Part shown: positions 8,477 to 17,621 of the stretch, piece by piece
How positions within the stretch are numbered: position 1 is the stretch's first letter
How the letters are laid out: each line of letters opens with the position of its first letter
Source of the DNA: Gemmobacter lanyuensis
Lineage (GTDB): Bacteria > Pseudomonadota > Alphaproteobacteria > Rhodobacterales > Rhodobacteraceae
Direction of reading: 5' to 3'
Length of the DNA: 64,000 bases
Assembly (NCBI RefSeq): GCF_014652355.1
Contig: NZ_BMYQ01000001.1
Location: 432,180 to 496,179 of the forward strand
Translations under genes and position numbers: made by a program
Notes under the pieces: model-generated
What the model saw: the letters and a program-made list of their open reading frames with translations, nothing else
What the model was told of the DNA's origin: nothing
The model's database searches: none

Positions 8477-9478
8477 TCAGCCGTCGAAGTTGATTTCTTC
8501 CATGATCTTCAGCGCCTCGGCGCGGTGACCCGAGACTTCGGTCAGCGGGATTGCGTCGGGGGTGAAGCTGCCCCAGCTCTGCACCAGTTCCGAGGCCGGA
8601 ACGCCGGGCTTCACCGGGAATTCATTGTTGGTTTCGGCATAGATCTTCTGCGCCGCATCCGAGGACAGCCATTCGATGAGCTTGAGCGCCGCCTCCTTGT
8701 TCGGGGCCGATTTCGTCATCGCCACGCCCGAGATGTTCATATGCGACCCGCCGCCGTCAAACACCGGGAAGACGATGCGGACCGAATCCGCCCAGGCCTT
8801 CTGCTCCGGGTCTTTCAGCATCTGGCCCATGTAATAGGTATTGCCGATGGCAATGTCACATTCGCCAGCCCAGATCGATTTCACCTGATCGCGGTCGCCA
8901 CCCTCGGGCTTCTTGGCGAGATTGGCCTTCACACCTTCGGCCCAGGTCTTGGCGGCCTCGGCGCCGTGATGGGCGATATAGGCCGAAAGCAGCGCCACGT
9001 TGTAATCATTGGTGCCCGACCGCGAACAGATCTTGCCCTTCCATTTCGGGTTGGCGAGGTCTTCGTAGCTGGTGACCTCACCATCGGCTACGCGGTCTTT
9101 TGAGGCATAGACGATCCGCGCCCGCGCGGTCAGGCCGAACCACTGGTCATCGGCATCGCGGAAGGCGGCGGGGATATTGGCCTCAAGCACATCCGATTGC
9201 ACCGGCTGCACCACGCCCGCATCGACGATCTGCTTCAGCCGCGCGATATCCACGGTTAGCACCACGTCGGCGGGCGACCGGTCGCCTTCGGCCTGCAGAC
9301 GCTCTGCCATGCCCTTGTCGACAAAGGCCACGTTGGTGGTGATGCCGGTTTCCGCCGTGAAAGCGTCCAGCAGCGGCTGGATCAGCTCGGGCTGGCGGTG
9401 GGAATAGATATTCACCTCATCCGCAAGGACGGGCAGCGCGGCGCTGGACAGGGCAATGGCGAGAAGGGCGCGTTTCAT
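8477..9478 (-). CDS. Periplasmic Fe(3+) ABC transporter substrate-binding protein
   Basis: A 333-aa family-1 extracellular solute-binding protein of the FbpA/FutA/AfuA type, which captures ferric iron in the periplasm. Residues 1-19 are a Sec signal peptide ending 'LPVLA', then 'DEVNIYSHRQPELIQPLLDAF'. The paired tyrosines of 'GNTYYMGQML' are the usual iron ligands. No lipobox is present, so it should be soluble. The permease and ATPase genes are absent here: its neighbours are mazG and the nucleoside hydrolase. It has its own promoter candidate overlapping the mazG stop. Confidence 0.93.
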   Translation of the reverse strand: MKRALLAIALSSAALPVLADEVNIYSHRQPELIQPLLDAFTAETGITTNVAFVDKGMAERLQAEGDRSPADVVLTVDIARLKQIVDAGVVQPVQSDVLEANIPAAFRDADDQWFGLTARARIVYASKDRVADGEVTSYEDLANPKWKGKICSRSGTNDYNVALLSAYIAHHGAEAAKTWAEGVKANLAKKPEGGDRDQVKSIWAGECDIAIGNTYYMGQMLKDPEQKAWADSVRIVFPVFDGGGSHMNISGVAMTKSAPNKEAALKLIEWLSSDAAQKIYAETNNEFPVKPGVPASELVQSWGSFTPDAIPLTEVSGHRAEALKIMEEINFDG

Positions 9479-9509
9479 TCTTGACCTCTTTCGTCAGATT
9501 ATGGCCGGA

Positions 9510-9538
9510 CTTAAACCTTAGTTTTTCACTCAGGTCAA
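9510..9538 (-). promoter_or_regulatory. Candidate promoter of the iron-binding protein gene
   Basis: On the minus strand TTGACC (9538-9533) is followed after 17 nt by TTTAAG (9515-9510), 31 nt ahead of the start codon. The -35 overlaps the last codons of mazG, which suggests separate transcription. I could not assign a convincing Irr or Fur box. Confidence 0.4.
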
Positions 9539-10396
9539 TGTCTGACTGATCTGGTCAGAAATTTGTGAAGCGGCTTTTTCCTCGGCCTTGGCGCGGTTCC
9601 ACAGGGCGTCCATTTCGGCCAGATCGCTGTCTTCGGGGCGGCGGCCATCCGCGGCAAGAAAGTCCTCTATACGGTTGAAGCGCCGCGTGAATTTCGTATT
9701 GGCGGCCCGCAGCGCAGCCTCGGGGTCCACCTTCAGGTGACGCGCCAGATTGGCCATGACGAAAAGCAGGTCGCCAAATTCTTCGGCCACCTCGGTTTCG
9801 GTCAAAATGTCGCGGGCCTCAACCAGCTCGCGCGCCTCCTCGGCAATCTTGTCGATCACCTCGGCGGTGGAGGGCCAGTCAAACCCCACGCGCGCCGCGC
9901 GTTTCTGCAGCTTCACCGCCCGCGTCAGCGCAGGCAGCGCCATGGCCACGCCGTCAAGCGTGCGCGCAGCGCCCCGTTCGGCCGCCTTGATCTTTTCCCA
10001 GTCGGCGGTCTGCTGATCGGCGCTCTTGTCGCGGTTTTCATCGCCGAAGACATGGGGATGGCGCGCGACCATCTTGTCGGCAATCGCCGTCACCACATCC
10101 TCAAAGCGGAACAGGCCGCGATCCTCGGCCATCTGCGCGTGAAAGACCGACTGGAAGAGCAGGTCGCCCAGCTCGCCCTTCAGCTCATCCCAGGCCTCGC
10201 GCTCGATGGCATCTGCCACCTCATGCGCCTCTTCCAGCGTATAGGGCGCGATGGTGGCGAAGGTCTGTTCGATGTCCCAGGGGCAACCATCGGGCGCGCG
10301 CAGCCGGGCCATGATTTCCAGAAGCCGCGCCATGCCTGCCGCAGCGTCATGCACCAGCGCGTCGCTTTCAGGACGGGGGAGTGGGCGTTGAGGCAT
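9530..10396 (-). CDS. mazG: Nucleoside triphosphate pyrophosphohydrolase
   Basis: MazG hydrolyses (d)NTPs to NMP plus pyrophosphate, cleaning the nucleotide pool. The 288-aa protein has two MazG domains: the N-terminal one with 'EEAHEVADAIE' and 'ELKGELGDLLFQSVFHAQ', the C-terminal one with 'EEARELVEARD' and 'EVAEEFGDLLFVMANLARHL'. These EExxE...ExxD patterns bind magnesium. I start it at the ATG at 10396 ('MPQRPLPRPESDALV'); a much longer open frame upstream is only the antisense of the hydrolase gene. It is divergent from the M20 gene, with 63 bp between starts. Confidence 0.95.
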   Translation of the reverse strand: MPQRPLPRPESDALVHDAAAGMARLLEIMARLRAPDGCPWDIEQTFATIAPYTLEEAHEVADAIEREAWDELKGELGDLLFQSVFHAQMAEDRGLFRFEDVVTAIADKMVARHPHVFGDENRDKSADQQTADWEKIKAAERGAARTLDGVAMALPALTRAVKLQKRAARVGFDWPSTAEVIDKIAEEARELVEARDILTETEVAEEFGDLLFVMANLARHLKVDPEAALRAANTKFTRRFNRIEDFLAADGRRPEDSDLAEMDALWNRAKAEEKAASQISDQISQTLT

Positions 10397-10459
10397 TGCG
10401 GCTCCTTCGGTTTTCGGCTTCCCTTCCGGCTTAGACCTGAACGCCACGAGGAGTCCACC

Positions 10460-11629
10460 ATGCCCGTTCTGAACCGCATCGCCGATTTCGCCGAGGAGAT
10501 GAAGGGCTGGCGTCACCATCTGCACCAACACCCGGAACTGGAATTCGAATGTCACCAGACGGCGGCCTTCATCCAGGATCGCCTGCGCGAGATGGGGGTG
10601 GATGAGATCCATCCGGGCATCGCGAAGACGGGGATCGTGGCCATCATCAACGGGCAGGGCGACGGCCCGACCATCGGGTTGCGCGCCGATATGGATGCGC
10701 TGCCGATCGTCGAGGCGACGGGGGCGGACTATGCCTCGACCGTGCCGGGCAAGATGCATGCCTGCGGGCATGACGGCCATGTGACCATGCTGCTGGGCGC
10801 TGCGAAATACCTGTGCGAGACGCGGCGCTTTGCCGGGCGGGTGGCGCTGCTGTTCCAACCGGCCGAGGAAGATGGCGGCGGCGGTCAGGTCATGGTGCAG
10901 GAAGGGGTGATGGATCGCTTCAACGTGACCGAGGTTTACGGCATCCACAATGCGCCGGGGCTGCCCTTCGGGCATTTCCACACCAACCCCGGTCCGCTCA
11001 TGGCCTCGGTCGATACGGCCTTTGTCTATATCACCGGGCGCGGGGGCCACGGCGCCACGCCGCATGAATGCGTGGACCCGGTGGTGGCGGTGGTGGCCAT
11101 GGTGCAGGCGGTGCAGACCATCATCCCGCGCAATGTCTATGCGCTGGATGAGGCGGTGATTTCCGTGACCCAGATCCACACCGGCACCGCCTCGAACATC
11201 ATCCCCGAAGAGGCGATGTTCTGCGCCACCATCCGCTGCTTCAACCCCGAGGTTCGCAAGCTTTTGAAAAAGCGGATTTACGAGATTGTCGAAGGCCATG
11301 CGATGGCCTTCAACTGCACGGCGCGCATCGATTACGACTGGGGCTATCCCGCCACGGTGAATCACCCCGATCAGGCGCATTTCGCAGGTCTGGTCGCGGC
11401 CGAGGTTTCGGGCGAGGGGGCGGTGCTGACCGATGCCCCGCGCGAAATGGGGTCCGAGGATTTCAGCTATATGCTTGAGGCGCGTCCGGGGGCCTATCTC
11501 TTCCTCGGCACCGGGCCGGGGGCGGGGCTGCATCACCCGGCCTATGATTTCAACGATGAGGCCGCGCCCATCGGTGCAAGCTTCTTTGCCCGGCTGGTCG
11601 AACGCGCCCTGCCGCTGGCCGCCAAGTAA
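10460..11629 (+). CDS. M20-family amidohydrolase (hippurate hydrolase-like)
   Basis: A 389-aa metal-dependent N-acyl-amino-acid amidohydrolase. The signature 'WRHHLHQHPELEFECHQTA', the metal-site Asp in 'GLRADMDALPI', 'GKMHACGHDGHVTMLLGAA', and the general-base glutamates in 'LLFQPAEEDGGGGQVMVQEG' are all present, and 'MGSEDFSYML' supplies the late metal ligand segment. A dimerisation lid domain occupies the middle. Family members cleave N-acyl amino acids, hippurate or indole-acetyl conjugates; the actual substrate is open. A CGAGGAG site lies upstream of the ATG. The next gene follows after 14 bases. Confidence 0.93.
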   Translation: MPVLNRIADFAEEMKGWRHHLHQHPELEFECHQTAAFIQDRLREMGVDEIHPGIAKTGIVAIINGQGDGPTIGLRADMDALPIVEATGADYASTVPGKMHACGHDGHVTMLLGAAKYLCETRRFAGRVALLFQPAEEDGGGGQVMVQEGVMDRFNVTEVYGIHNAPGLPFGHFHTNPGPLMASVDTAFVYITGRGGHGATPHECVDPVVAVVAMVQAVQTIIPRNVYALDEAVISVTQIHTGTASNIIPEEAMFCATIRCFNPEVRKLLKKRIYEIVEGHAMAFNCTARIDYDWGYPATVNHPDQAHFAGLVAAEVSGEGAVLTDAPREMGSEDFSYMLEARPGAYLFLGTGPGAGLHHPAYDFNDEAAPIGASFFARLVERALPLAAK

Positions 11630-11643
11630 GGAAAGGACGCGCC

Positions 11644-11943
11644 ATGTTCCGTGCCCTGGCCCTGGGCCTTCTGATCCCGGCCAGCCCCGCCTTGGCGGCA
11701 CTGTCCGGATTTTACGACAGCGGCGCCAAGATTACTGCCATTCTGGCCAGTGAGGCGGTGGGCGATGCCCTGCGGCAGGCGCCCATCGGCGCCATCAGCA
11801 ATATCGGCACCACCAAGGACGGCAAGGATATCTGGCAGGTCCGCGTGCAGGACTGCGACCTTGAGGTCTGGGTCGTGCCGCATCTGCCCGACGGCCCCGG
11901 CATGACCACCTATAGCATTGAGGTGCCGGGCGTCTGCGAATGA
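11644..11943 (+). CDS. Small exported protein of unknown function (99 aa)
   Basis: I do not recognise this protein. Residues 1-18 look like a cleavable signal peptide ('MFRALALGLLIPASPALA'), leaving an 81-residue mature domain with two cysteines near the end ('VQDCDLEVWVV' and the penultimate 'GVCE') that could form a disulfide in the periplasm. An AAAGGA site precedes the ATG, and the gene follows the M20 hydrolase by 14 bases, so the two are probably cotranscribed. A perfect 16-bp palindrome starts at the stop codon. Confidence 0.75.
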   Translation: MFRALALGLLIPASPALAALSGFYDSGAKITAILASEAVGDALRQAPIGAISNIGTTKDGKDIWQVRVQDCDLEVWVVPHLPDGPGMTTYSIEVPGVCE

Positions 11944-11958
11944 TCACCGCGCGGTGAT
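11943..11958. terminator. Perfect palindrome after the small exported protein gene
   Basis: ATCACCGCGCGGTGAT is a complete 16-bp inverted repeat that begins in the stop codon of the upstream gene. It could fold as an end-of-message hairpin or be a protein-binding site ahead of speB; no T tract follows. Confidence 0.3.
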
Positions 11959-12065
11959 ATGATCAAACTTGACCATCGCCGCGCCGCCCGGCACAGTCGC
12001 CGCAACCGGATCCGGCGCGTCTCCGAGGACCAGAACGACGACCGCTTCATGAACAGGAGCGTTCC

Positions 12066-13031
12066 ATGGCCCTTGAAGATGCCAAGAACGAAGTTGACAC
12101 CGCTTTTACCCGTCCCGGGTCGCGGGGCTATGCCTTTGAAAACGCCTTTGCCGGGGCCACCAGCTTTCTGCGCCGCCGCTATACCAAGGATCTGACCGGG
12201 GTCGACCTTGCGGTGACGGGGGTGCCCTTCGACCAAGCGGTGACGCATCGCACCGGCACCCGCTTTGGCCCCCGCGCTATCCGCGAGGCCAGCACCCTTC
12301 AGGCCTATGATCCGCCGACCGGCTGGGGCACCGACCCGCTGGTCGATCTGAATGTGGTCGATTACGGCGATCTGGCCTTCGACTATGCCAAGACCGCCGA
12401 TTTCCCCGATCGGCTGACCGCCCATATCCGCACCATCCTTGCTGCCGGGGCGGGCAGTGTGACGCTGGGGGGCGATCACTACATCACCTATCCCATCCTC
12501 AAGGCCTATGCCGAGAAATATGGCCCGATGAGCGTGATCCACTTCGACGCCCATTCCGATCTCTGGGCCGATGATGATCTGACGCGCATCGACCACGGCA
12601 CGATGATGTACAAGGCGGTCAAGACCGGGCTGGTTGATCCCGCGCGGTCGGTGCAGATCGGCATCCGCACCTTCTGCGACGATTATCTGGGCATGAATGT
12701 GATCGAGGCGCGCGAATGCCACGAAATCGGCGTGGCACGGATTGTCGAGCGGGTGAAGGCGCTGGTGGGCGACCATCCGGTCTATCTGACCTTCGACATC
12801 GACGCGCTGGACCCCGCCTTTGCCCCCGGCACCGGCACGCCGGTCTGGGGCGGGCTTGCCAGCTGGCAGGCGGCGGCCATTCTGCGCGATCTGGCCGGGA
12901 TCAACCTTGTCGGCGGCGATGTGGTCGAGGTATCCCCGCCCTACGACACCACCGGGGCCACGGCGATTGCCGGGGCGCATGTGGCCTATGAAATCCTCTG
13001 TCTGCATCACTGGAAGAAGTTCCGCACATGA
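12066..13031 (+). CDS. speB: Agmatinase / ureohydrolase
   Basis: The 321-aa enzyme belongs to the arginase/agmatinase family and would hydrolyse agmatine, or a related guanidino compound, to an amine plus urea. The binuclear manganese ligands are all visible: His138 ('TLGGDHYITYP'), Asp161/His163/Asp165 ('HFDAHSDLW') and Asp244/Asp246 ('TFDIDALDP'). AGGAG precedes the ATG at 12066. Its stop overlaps the next gene as ATGA. Related family members act on guanidinobutyrate or proclavaminate, so agmatine is the likely but not proven substrate. Confidence 0.9.
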   Translation: MALEDAKNEVDTAFTRPGSRGYAFENAFAGATSFLRRRYTKDLTGVDLAVTGVPFDQAVTHRTGTRFGPRAIREASTLQAYDPPTGWGTDPLVDLNVVDYGDLAFDYAKTADFPDRLTAHIRTILAAGAGSVTLGGDHYITYPILKAYAEKYGPMSVIHFDAHSDLWADDDLTRIDHGTMMYKAVKTGLVDPARSVQIGIRTFCDDYLGMNVIEARECHEIGVARIVERVKALVGDHPVYLTFDIDALDPAFAPGTGTPVWGGLASWQAAAILRDLAGINLVGGDVVEVSPPYDTTGATAIAGAHVAYEILCLHHWKKFRT

Positions 13032-13492
13032 AATGGTTGCTGGGTGTCACCTTCGGATTGCCGCTGCTGGCGGTGCTGGTCGCCATGGCCTTTGTCCGGC
13101 TGACACCCCTGGACCCCGCGCGCTGGCATGTCTCGCTTGCCAGCGCGCCCCGCAGCATCAAGCCCAATGACGTGACCGTGGCACCCACGGGGGCCGACCT
13201 GTCGGCGCCCGTGCTGCCCCTGACACCGCAGGCCCTGGCCGAACGCATCCAACAGATTGCGCTGGCTGAACCCCGCACGCAACTGATGGCCGGATCGGTG
13301 GCCCAGGGGCGGCTGACCTTCGTGCAGCGCAGCCGGATCTGGGGGTTCCCCGATGTCATCACCGTGGAAACCTTTGCCGTGCCGGGGGGCGCGACGCTGC
13401 GGCTCTGGTCGCGGGCGCGGTTCGGCTATTCCGATTTCGGGGTGAACCGGGCGCGGGCCGAACGCTGGCTGGCGGCGCTGACCCATCCCTGA
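13028..13492 (+). CDS. DUF1499 domain protein
   Basis: A 154-aa protein with one N-terminal membrane anchor (residues 3-23, 'WLLGVTFGLPLLAVLVAMAF') followed by a DUF1499 domain ending 'GATLRLWSRARFGYSDFGVNRARAERWLAALT'. The C-terminal segment 'SRSR.G..D.G.NR.R...WL' is the diagnostic part of the family. No biochemical function is established to my knowledge. It overlaps the speB stop by four bases (ATGA) and ends 48 bases before prfA, so it is likely translationally coupled to speB. Confidence 0.85.
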   Translation: MKWLLGVTFGLPLLAVLVAMAFVRLTPLDPARWHVSLASAPRSIKPNDVTVAPTGADLSAPVLPLTPQALAERIQQIALAEPRTQLMAGSVAQGRLTFVQRSRIWGFPDVITVETFAVPGGATLRLWSRARFGYSDFGVNRARAERWLAALTHP

Positions 13493-13540
13493 TCGTTCCA
13501 CCCTTGACCCCGGCCCGCCTTTCGCGCGAAACCCGCCCGC

Positions 13541-14596
13541 ATGGTGCCCTTCGACAAACTTGACCAGATCACCCGGCGTTTCGAGTTTCTCGAGGCGAAG
13601 CTTGCCGAAGGCGCAGGCCCGTCCGAAATTGCCGCCCTGTCGCGCGAATATTCCGACCTCAAGCCCGTCGCGTCCGAGATCGAGGCCTATCGCCGTGCGC
13701 TGGCCGATCTGGCCGAGGCCGAGTCGATGCTGTCGGACCCCGACATGAAGGCGCTGGCCGAGGAAGAGATCCCCGCACTCCGCGCCCGTATCCCGCAGAT
13801 GGAACAGGCGCTGCGGCTGGCGCTGCTGCCCAAGGATGCTGCCGATGCCCGGCCCGCGATCCTGGAAATCCGGCCCGGCACGGGGGGCGAGGAAGCCGCG
13901 CTTTTCGCAGGCGATCTGGCGCGCATGTACCAACGCTATGCGGAACGCATGGGATGGCGGTTCGACATTCTGGAACAGCAGCAATCTGATCTGGGCGGGA
14001 TCAAGGAATTCACCGCCCATGTGCAGGGCGACGGTGTCTTTGCGCGGCTGAAATATGAGGCCGGCACGCATCGCGTGCAGCGCGTGCCGGAAACCGAGGC
14101 GGGCGGGCGCATCCATACCAGCGCCGCCACCGTTGCCGTTTTGCCCGAGGCCGAAGAGGTCGATATCGACATCCCCGCCGCCGATATCCGCATTGATACG
14201 ATGCGCGCCAGCGGTGCGGGCGGGCAGCATGTGAACACCACCGACTCGGCCGTGCGGATCACCCATATCCCGACCGGGATCATTGTCACCTCGTCGGAAA
14301 AATCGCAGCACCAGAACCGCGCCATTGCCATGCAGGTGCTGCGCGCACGTCTTTATGAGATGGAACGCGACAAGGCCGCCACCGCCCGCGCCGCCGACCG
14401 CAAGGCCCAGGTCGGATCCGGCGACCGGAGCGAGCGGATCCGCACCTACAATTTCCCGCAGGGGCGCATGACCGACCACCGCATCAACCTGACGCTCTAT
14501 GCACTGCCGCAGATCCTACAGGGCGATCTGGGCGAGATCATCGAGGCGCTGATCGCCCATGATCAGGCCGCCAAACTGGCCGAGATGGACGCATGA
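13541..14596 (+). CDS. prfA: Peptide chain release factor 1
   Basis: RF1 recognises UAA and UAG stop codons and triggers peptide release. The 351-aa protein has the full RF layout: N-terminal coiled region, codon-recognition domain, and the catalytic GGQ loop in '[19 protein letters not shown]' near residue 228. The segment '[23 protein letters not shown]' follows as in all class I factors. Its start lacks a strong Shine-Dalgarno. The stop overlaps the prmC start (ATGA); PrmC methylates the GGQ glutamine, so the operon pairs the substrate and its modifier. Confidence 0.97.
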   Translation: MVPFDKLDQITRRFEFLEAKLAEGAGPSEIAALSREYSDLKPVASEIEAYRRALADLAEAESMLSDPDMKALAEEEIPALRARIPQMEQALRLALLPKDAADARPAILEIRPGTGGEEAALFAGDLARMYQRYAERMGWRFDILEQQQSDLGGIKEFTAHVQGDGVFARLKYEAGTHRVQRVPETEAGGRIHTSAATVAVLPEAEEVDIDIPAADIRIDTMRASGAGGQHVNTTDSAVRITHIPTGIIVTSSEKSQHQNRAIAMQVLRARLYEMERDKAATARAADRKAQVGSGDRSERIRTYNFPQGRMTDHRINLTLYALPQILQGDLGEIIEALIAHDQAAKLAEMDA

Positions 14597-15441
14597 GTGA
14601 CCGCGCCATAACCGGGGCCGAGGCCTTTCGCGCCGCCGTCGCGCGGCTGACCGGGGCAGGGGTGCCCGATCCCGCGCGGGATGCGCGCCTCTTGCTGGCC
14701 CATGCCCTCGGCGTGACGCCAGACCGGGTGATGCTGGCGCTGCAAGACCCGCTGTCCGAGGACGCCGCCACCCTGTTTGACGCCGCCCTTGCCGCCCGAT
14801 CGGCGCGCCAACCCGTCAGCCAGATCACCGGGCGGCGACACTTCTGGGGCCGGTCCTTCCGCGTGACGCGCGATGTGCTGGACCCGCGCCCTGAAACCGA
14901 GGGCCTGATCGCCGAGGCGCTGAGGGCGCCCTTTTCCGAGGTTCTCGATCTTGGCACCGGCTCCGGGGCGATCCTGCTGACGCTTCTGGCAGAGCGCCCC
15001 TTGGCCCAGGGCCTTGCGACCGATCTTTCACCCGCCGCCCTTGCCGTGGCGCAGGCCAATGCCGCGACGCTGGGCCTTGGCGCCCGCGCGCGCTTTGCCC
15101 AGGGCAGCTGGTTTGACCCGGTTGTGGGAAGCTTTGACCTGATCGTCTCGAACCCGCCCTATATCTCGGCCGCGGAAATGGCCGGTCTCTCGCCCGAGGT
15201 GCTGGAGTGGGAGCCGCATCTCGCGCTGACCCCCGGCGGCGACGGGCTGGACGCCTATCGCGCGATTGCCGCGGGCGCCCCGGCCCATCTGCGGCCCGGC
15301 GGGCGCCTGATGGTGGAAATCGGCCCCGCGCAGGGCGCCGATGTCGCGGCCCTGTTCGCCGCCGCGGGTCTTGCCGAAATTCGCGTCCTGCCTGATTTCG
15401 ACGGTCGGGATCGGGTGGTGGCGGCGATCCGCCCCGCCTGA
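14593..15441 (+). CDS. prmC: Peptide chain release factor N5-glutamine methyltransferase
   Basis: PrmC (HemK) methylates the GGQ glutamine of release factors. The 282-aa protein has the N-terminal helical domain (residues 1-80) and a class I SAM-methyltransferase domain with the SAM loop '[16 protein letters not shown]' and the catalytic NPPY in '[13 protein letters not shown]' near residue 187. It overlaps the prfA stop by four bases. No terminator is obvious in the 222-base gap before the DUF4167 gene. Confidence 0.96.
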   Translation: MSDRAITGAEAFRAAVARLTGAGVPDPARDARLLLAHALGVTPDRVMLALQDPLSEDAATLFDAALAARSARQPVSQITGRRHFWGRSFRVTRDVLDPRPETEGLIAEALRAPFSEVLDLGTGSGAILLTLLAERPLAQGLATDLSPAALAVAQANAATLGLGARARFAQGSWFDPVVGSFDLIVSNPPYISAAEMAGLSPEVLEWEPHLALTPGGDGLDAYRAIAAGAPAHLRPGGRLMVEIGPAQGADVAALFAAAGLAEIRVLPDFDGRDRVVAAIRPA

Positions 15442-15663
15442 TCGCGGAAATCGCGCAACAGGGGCGGAAAAACGCCTTAATTTCGGCACTCGCCCCAAGA
15501 ATCCGCTTGTCAGCCGGGGCCGTGCATGGTTACTCGGAACCCAGCAGACAGGCGGTTTCGACCGGCGCCTGCGATCAAGCCGATAACTCGACGACACGCA
15601 GACCGGCAGGGCCGGATCGCTGCGGATGGTTGTCAAGGCCCCATACCCGGATCAAAGGTCAAG

Positions 15664-16665
15664 ATGAGATCCTCCAAGTCCCGTTCGCGTTCCAAGTCGA
15701 ACCGCCCGCGTTCCGTGGGCAATATCGTCAACCGCGTCTTCGACAGCTCCGGCCCCGAAGGCAAGGTGCGTGGCACGCCGCAGCAGATCATCGAGAAATA
15801 CCTGATCCTTGCCCGGGATGCCCAACTCTCGAATGACCGCGTCGCGGCCGAAAACTTCCTGCAGCATGCCGAACACTATACCCGCATGCTGGGTGAGGCG
15901 CAGCGCGAGCTTGCCGCCGAACAGGAAGCGCGCCAGCAGCAGTATCAGCAAACCGGCAACGGCTTCCGTGACCGCGGCGATCGCGCCGATTACCGCGACC
16001 GTGGCGACGACCAGCCGGGTCTGGGTGATCAGCCCGACCTGCCGGAAAGCGGCTTTGGCGGCGGGGCAGAGGATACCATCCTCATCGACACGCCCGAGAT
16101 GAAGCCGCGCGAACCGCGCCGCGACGACAACCGCCCGCGCAATGACCGTCAAGACCGCGGCGACCGCCAAGACCGGACCGAGCGTCAGGACCGTGGTGAT
16201 CGGCAGGAGCGCGGCGAGCGCCAGGACCGTGGTGACCGTCAAGAACGCGGCGAGCGTCAGGACCGGAACGAACGCAAGGATCGGGGCGACCGTCCGGAGC
16301 GCAACGAAATCCGTGGCGAACGCCGCGAATTCCGCGCGCCCCGCCCGCAGCAGGATCGTCGCCCGCAGTCCGAAGAGACAAGCCCCAAGCCGGTCGAGAC
16401 CGCCGCACAACCTGCCCCCGTGGTCGAGGTTGCCGCCCCGGAACCCGCCCCCATCAGCGAACCGGCCCCCGCCGCACCGAAGCGCGAACCCCGCGCGCCG
16501 AAAGCGGCCCCGGCAGAAGCCGCAAGCCCCGAAAGCTCGGCCCAGCCGGTCGCGGGCGATCAGCCGGCCGCCAAGCCGCGCAAACCCGCCGCCCCGCGCA
16601 AGCCGCGCGCGGAAAAGCCCAAGGCCGATGCCGCGCCCAAGGACAATTCCGAAGCTGCAGAATAA
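15664..16665 (+). CDS. DUF4167 protein with long disordered repeat region
   Basis: A 333-aa basic protein. Residues 1-85 hold the conserved alphaproteobacterial DUF4167 region ('RSSKSRSRSKSNRPRSVGNIV' start, then 'TPQQIIEKYLILARDAQLSNDRVAAENFLQHAEHY'). After that comes disorder: residues 163-210 are four consecutive 12-residue units (QDRGDRQERGER type), then an Ala/Pro/Lys tail resembling histone-H1-like proteins. An RNA- or DNA-binding role is suggested by composition only. I chose the ATG at 15664, seen in homologues as the start of 'MRSSKSRSRSK'. It ends in a bidirectional terminator shared with rsmA. Confidence 0.88.
   Translation: MRSSKSRSRSKSNRPRSVGNIVNRVFDSSGPEGKVRGTPQQIIEKYLILARDAQLSNDRVAAENFLQHAEHYTRMLGEAQRELAAEQEARQQQYQQTGNGFRDRGDRADYRDRGDDQPGLGDQPDLPESGFGGGAEDTILIDTPEMKPREPRRDDNRPRNDRQDRGDRQDRTERQDRGDRQERGERQDRGDRQERGERQDRNERKDRGDRPERNEIRGERREFRAPRPQQDRRPQSEETSPKPVETAAQPAPVVEVAAPEPAPISEPAPAAPKREPRAPKAAPAEAASPESSAQPVAGDQPAAKPRKPAAPRKPRAEKPKADAAPKDNSEAAE
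16150..16293 (+). repeat. Four tandem 36-bp coding repeats in the DUF4167 gene
   Basis: Units are 16150-16185, 16186-16221, 16222-16257 and 16258-16293, with no gaps. They encode QDRGDRQDRTER, QDRGDRQERGER, QDRGDRQERGER and QDRNERKDRGDR. Units 2 and 3 are identical in protein but differ at several third positions, so the array is not a very recent duplication. Confidence 0.9.
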
Positions 16666-16666
16666 G

Positions 16667-16693
16667 AAAACGGGGCCAACTGGCCCCGTTTTT
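16667..16693. terminator. Bidirectional terminator between DUF4167 gene and rsmA
   Basis: CGGGGCCA pairs with TGGCCCCG around an AC loop, flanked by AAAA on the left and TTTTT on the right. It can end transcription from both convergent genes; the rsmA stop codon begins at its edge. Confidence 0.9.
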
Positions 16694-17553
16694 CATTCCG
16701 GTTTCTGCTCTGGCTTCCGGGCCACCTCGCGCGCCAGGGCGCAAAACCCCTCAAGCGAGATCTCCTCGGCCCGTGCCGTGGGCGCAATCCCCGCGGCCTC
16801 AAGCTGCGCCTCGATCTGCGGACCAAGGCCCTTGAGCGAGGAGCGCAACATCTTGCGCCGCTGGTTGAAGGCCATGGCCGTGATACGCGACAGCACCGCC
16901 TCATCCGCCGGATAGCGCGGCCCCGGCAGCCGCGTCAGATGCACCACCGCCGAATGAACCTTGGGCGCGGGCGTAAAGGCCTCGGGCGGCAAATGCAGCA
17001 CGATCTTCGCCTCGCAGCGCCACTGCGCCAAAAGCGCGAGCCGCCCGTAGTGATCGGTGCGGGGCTTGGCGACGATGCGCTCGGCCACCTCTTTCTGGAA
17101 CATCAGCGTCAGGCTTTCCCAGAAGGGCGGCCAGGACTTCGGCGTCAGCCAGCGGATCAGCAGCTCGGTGCCGACGTTGTAAGGCAGGTTCGCCACCACC
17201 CGGATCGGCGGGGTCAGATGCGACAGCACATCCACCTCCAGCGCATCCCCGTTGATGACATCCAGCTTGCCGGGATAGGCCGCCTGCACCTCGGCCAGCG
17301 CGGGCAGACAGCGCGCGTCCTTCTCGACCGCCAGCACCCGCCGCGCCCCTTCCGCCAAAAGCCCGCGCGTCAACCCACCGGGGCCCGGCCCCACCTCCAG
17401 CACATCGCAGCCCGACAGATCGCCCGCCTGCCGCGCGATCTTGGCCGTGAGGTTCAGATCCAGCAGGAAGTTCTGCCCCAGCTGTTTCTTCGCCACCAGC
17501 TCATGCGCCCGGATCACCTCTCGCAGCGGCGGCAAACCGTCAATCGTCGCCAT
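16693..17553 (-). CDS. rsmA: 16S rRNA (adenine1518/1519-N6)-dimethyltransferase
   Basis: RsmA (KsgA) dimethylates two adjacent adenines at the 3' end of 16S rRNA. The 286-aa protein has the SAM-binding '[17 protein letters not shown]' and the adenine-binding '[18 protein letters not shown]' (NLPY) motifs, plus the C-terminal helical domain '[17 protein letters not shown]'. I place the start at 17553 ('[13 protein letters not shown]'); upstream residues are translation of an intergenic hairpin repeat. It is the last gene of the lptF-lptG-lptD-surA-pdxA-rsmA string. Confidence 0.96.
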   Translation of the reverse strand: MATIDGLPPLREVIRAHELVAKKQLGQNFLLDLNLTAKIARQAGDLSGCDVLEVGPGPGGLTRGLLAEGARRVLAVEKDARCLPALAEVQAAYPGKLDVINGDALEVDVLSHLTPPIRVVANLPYNVGTELLIRWLTPKSWPPFWESLTLMFQKEVAERIVAKPRTDHYGRLALLAQWRCEAKIVLHLPPEAFTPAPKVHSAVVHLTRLPGPRYPADEAVLSRITAMAFNQRRKMLRSSLKGLGPQIEAQLEAAGIAPTARAEEISLEGFCALAREVARKPEQKPE

Positions 17554-17566
17554 CAGATCCGGCTCC

Positions 17567-17617
17567 TTCATCTTGGTCCAAATATCCCACGGGGGTCCGG
17601 GGGTGTGAAACCCCCGG
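17567..17617 (-). repeat. Intergenic hairpin repeat, diverged copy 3
   Basis: Read on the minus strand it has CCGGGGG / CCCCCGG around TTTCACA, then ACCCCCGTGGGATATTT and CCAAGATGAA. It follows the same plan and orientation as copies at 5315 and 58050, and starts 5 nt after the pdxA stop. The loop sequence differs while both stem arms and the tail are kept. Confidence 0.7.
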
Positions 17618-17621
17618 CGGC

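Noticed and set aside
9530-11701. A 723-codon minus-strand frame spanning mazG and the M20 gene
   Set aside because: Only the part up to 10396 is MazG. The rest is the antisense of the hydrolase gene.
16150-16293. Direct repeats that could suggest a CRISPR array
   Set aside because: The units are gapless, in frame and coding; there are no spacers.
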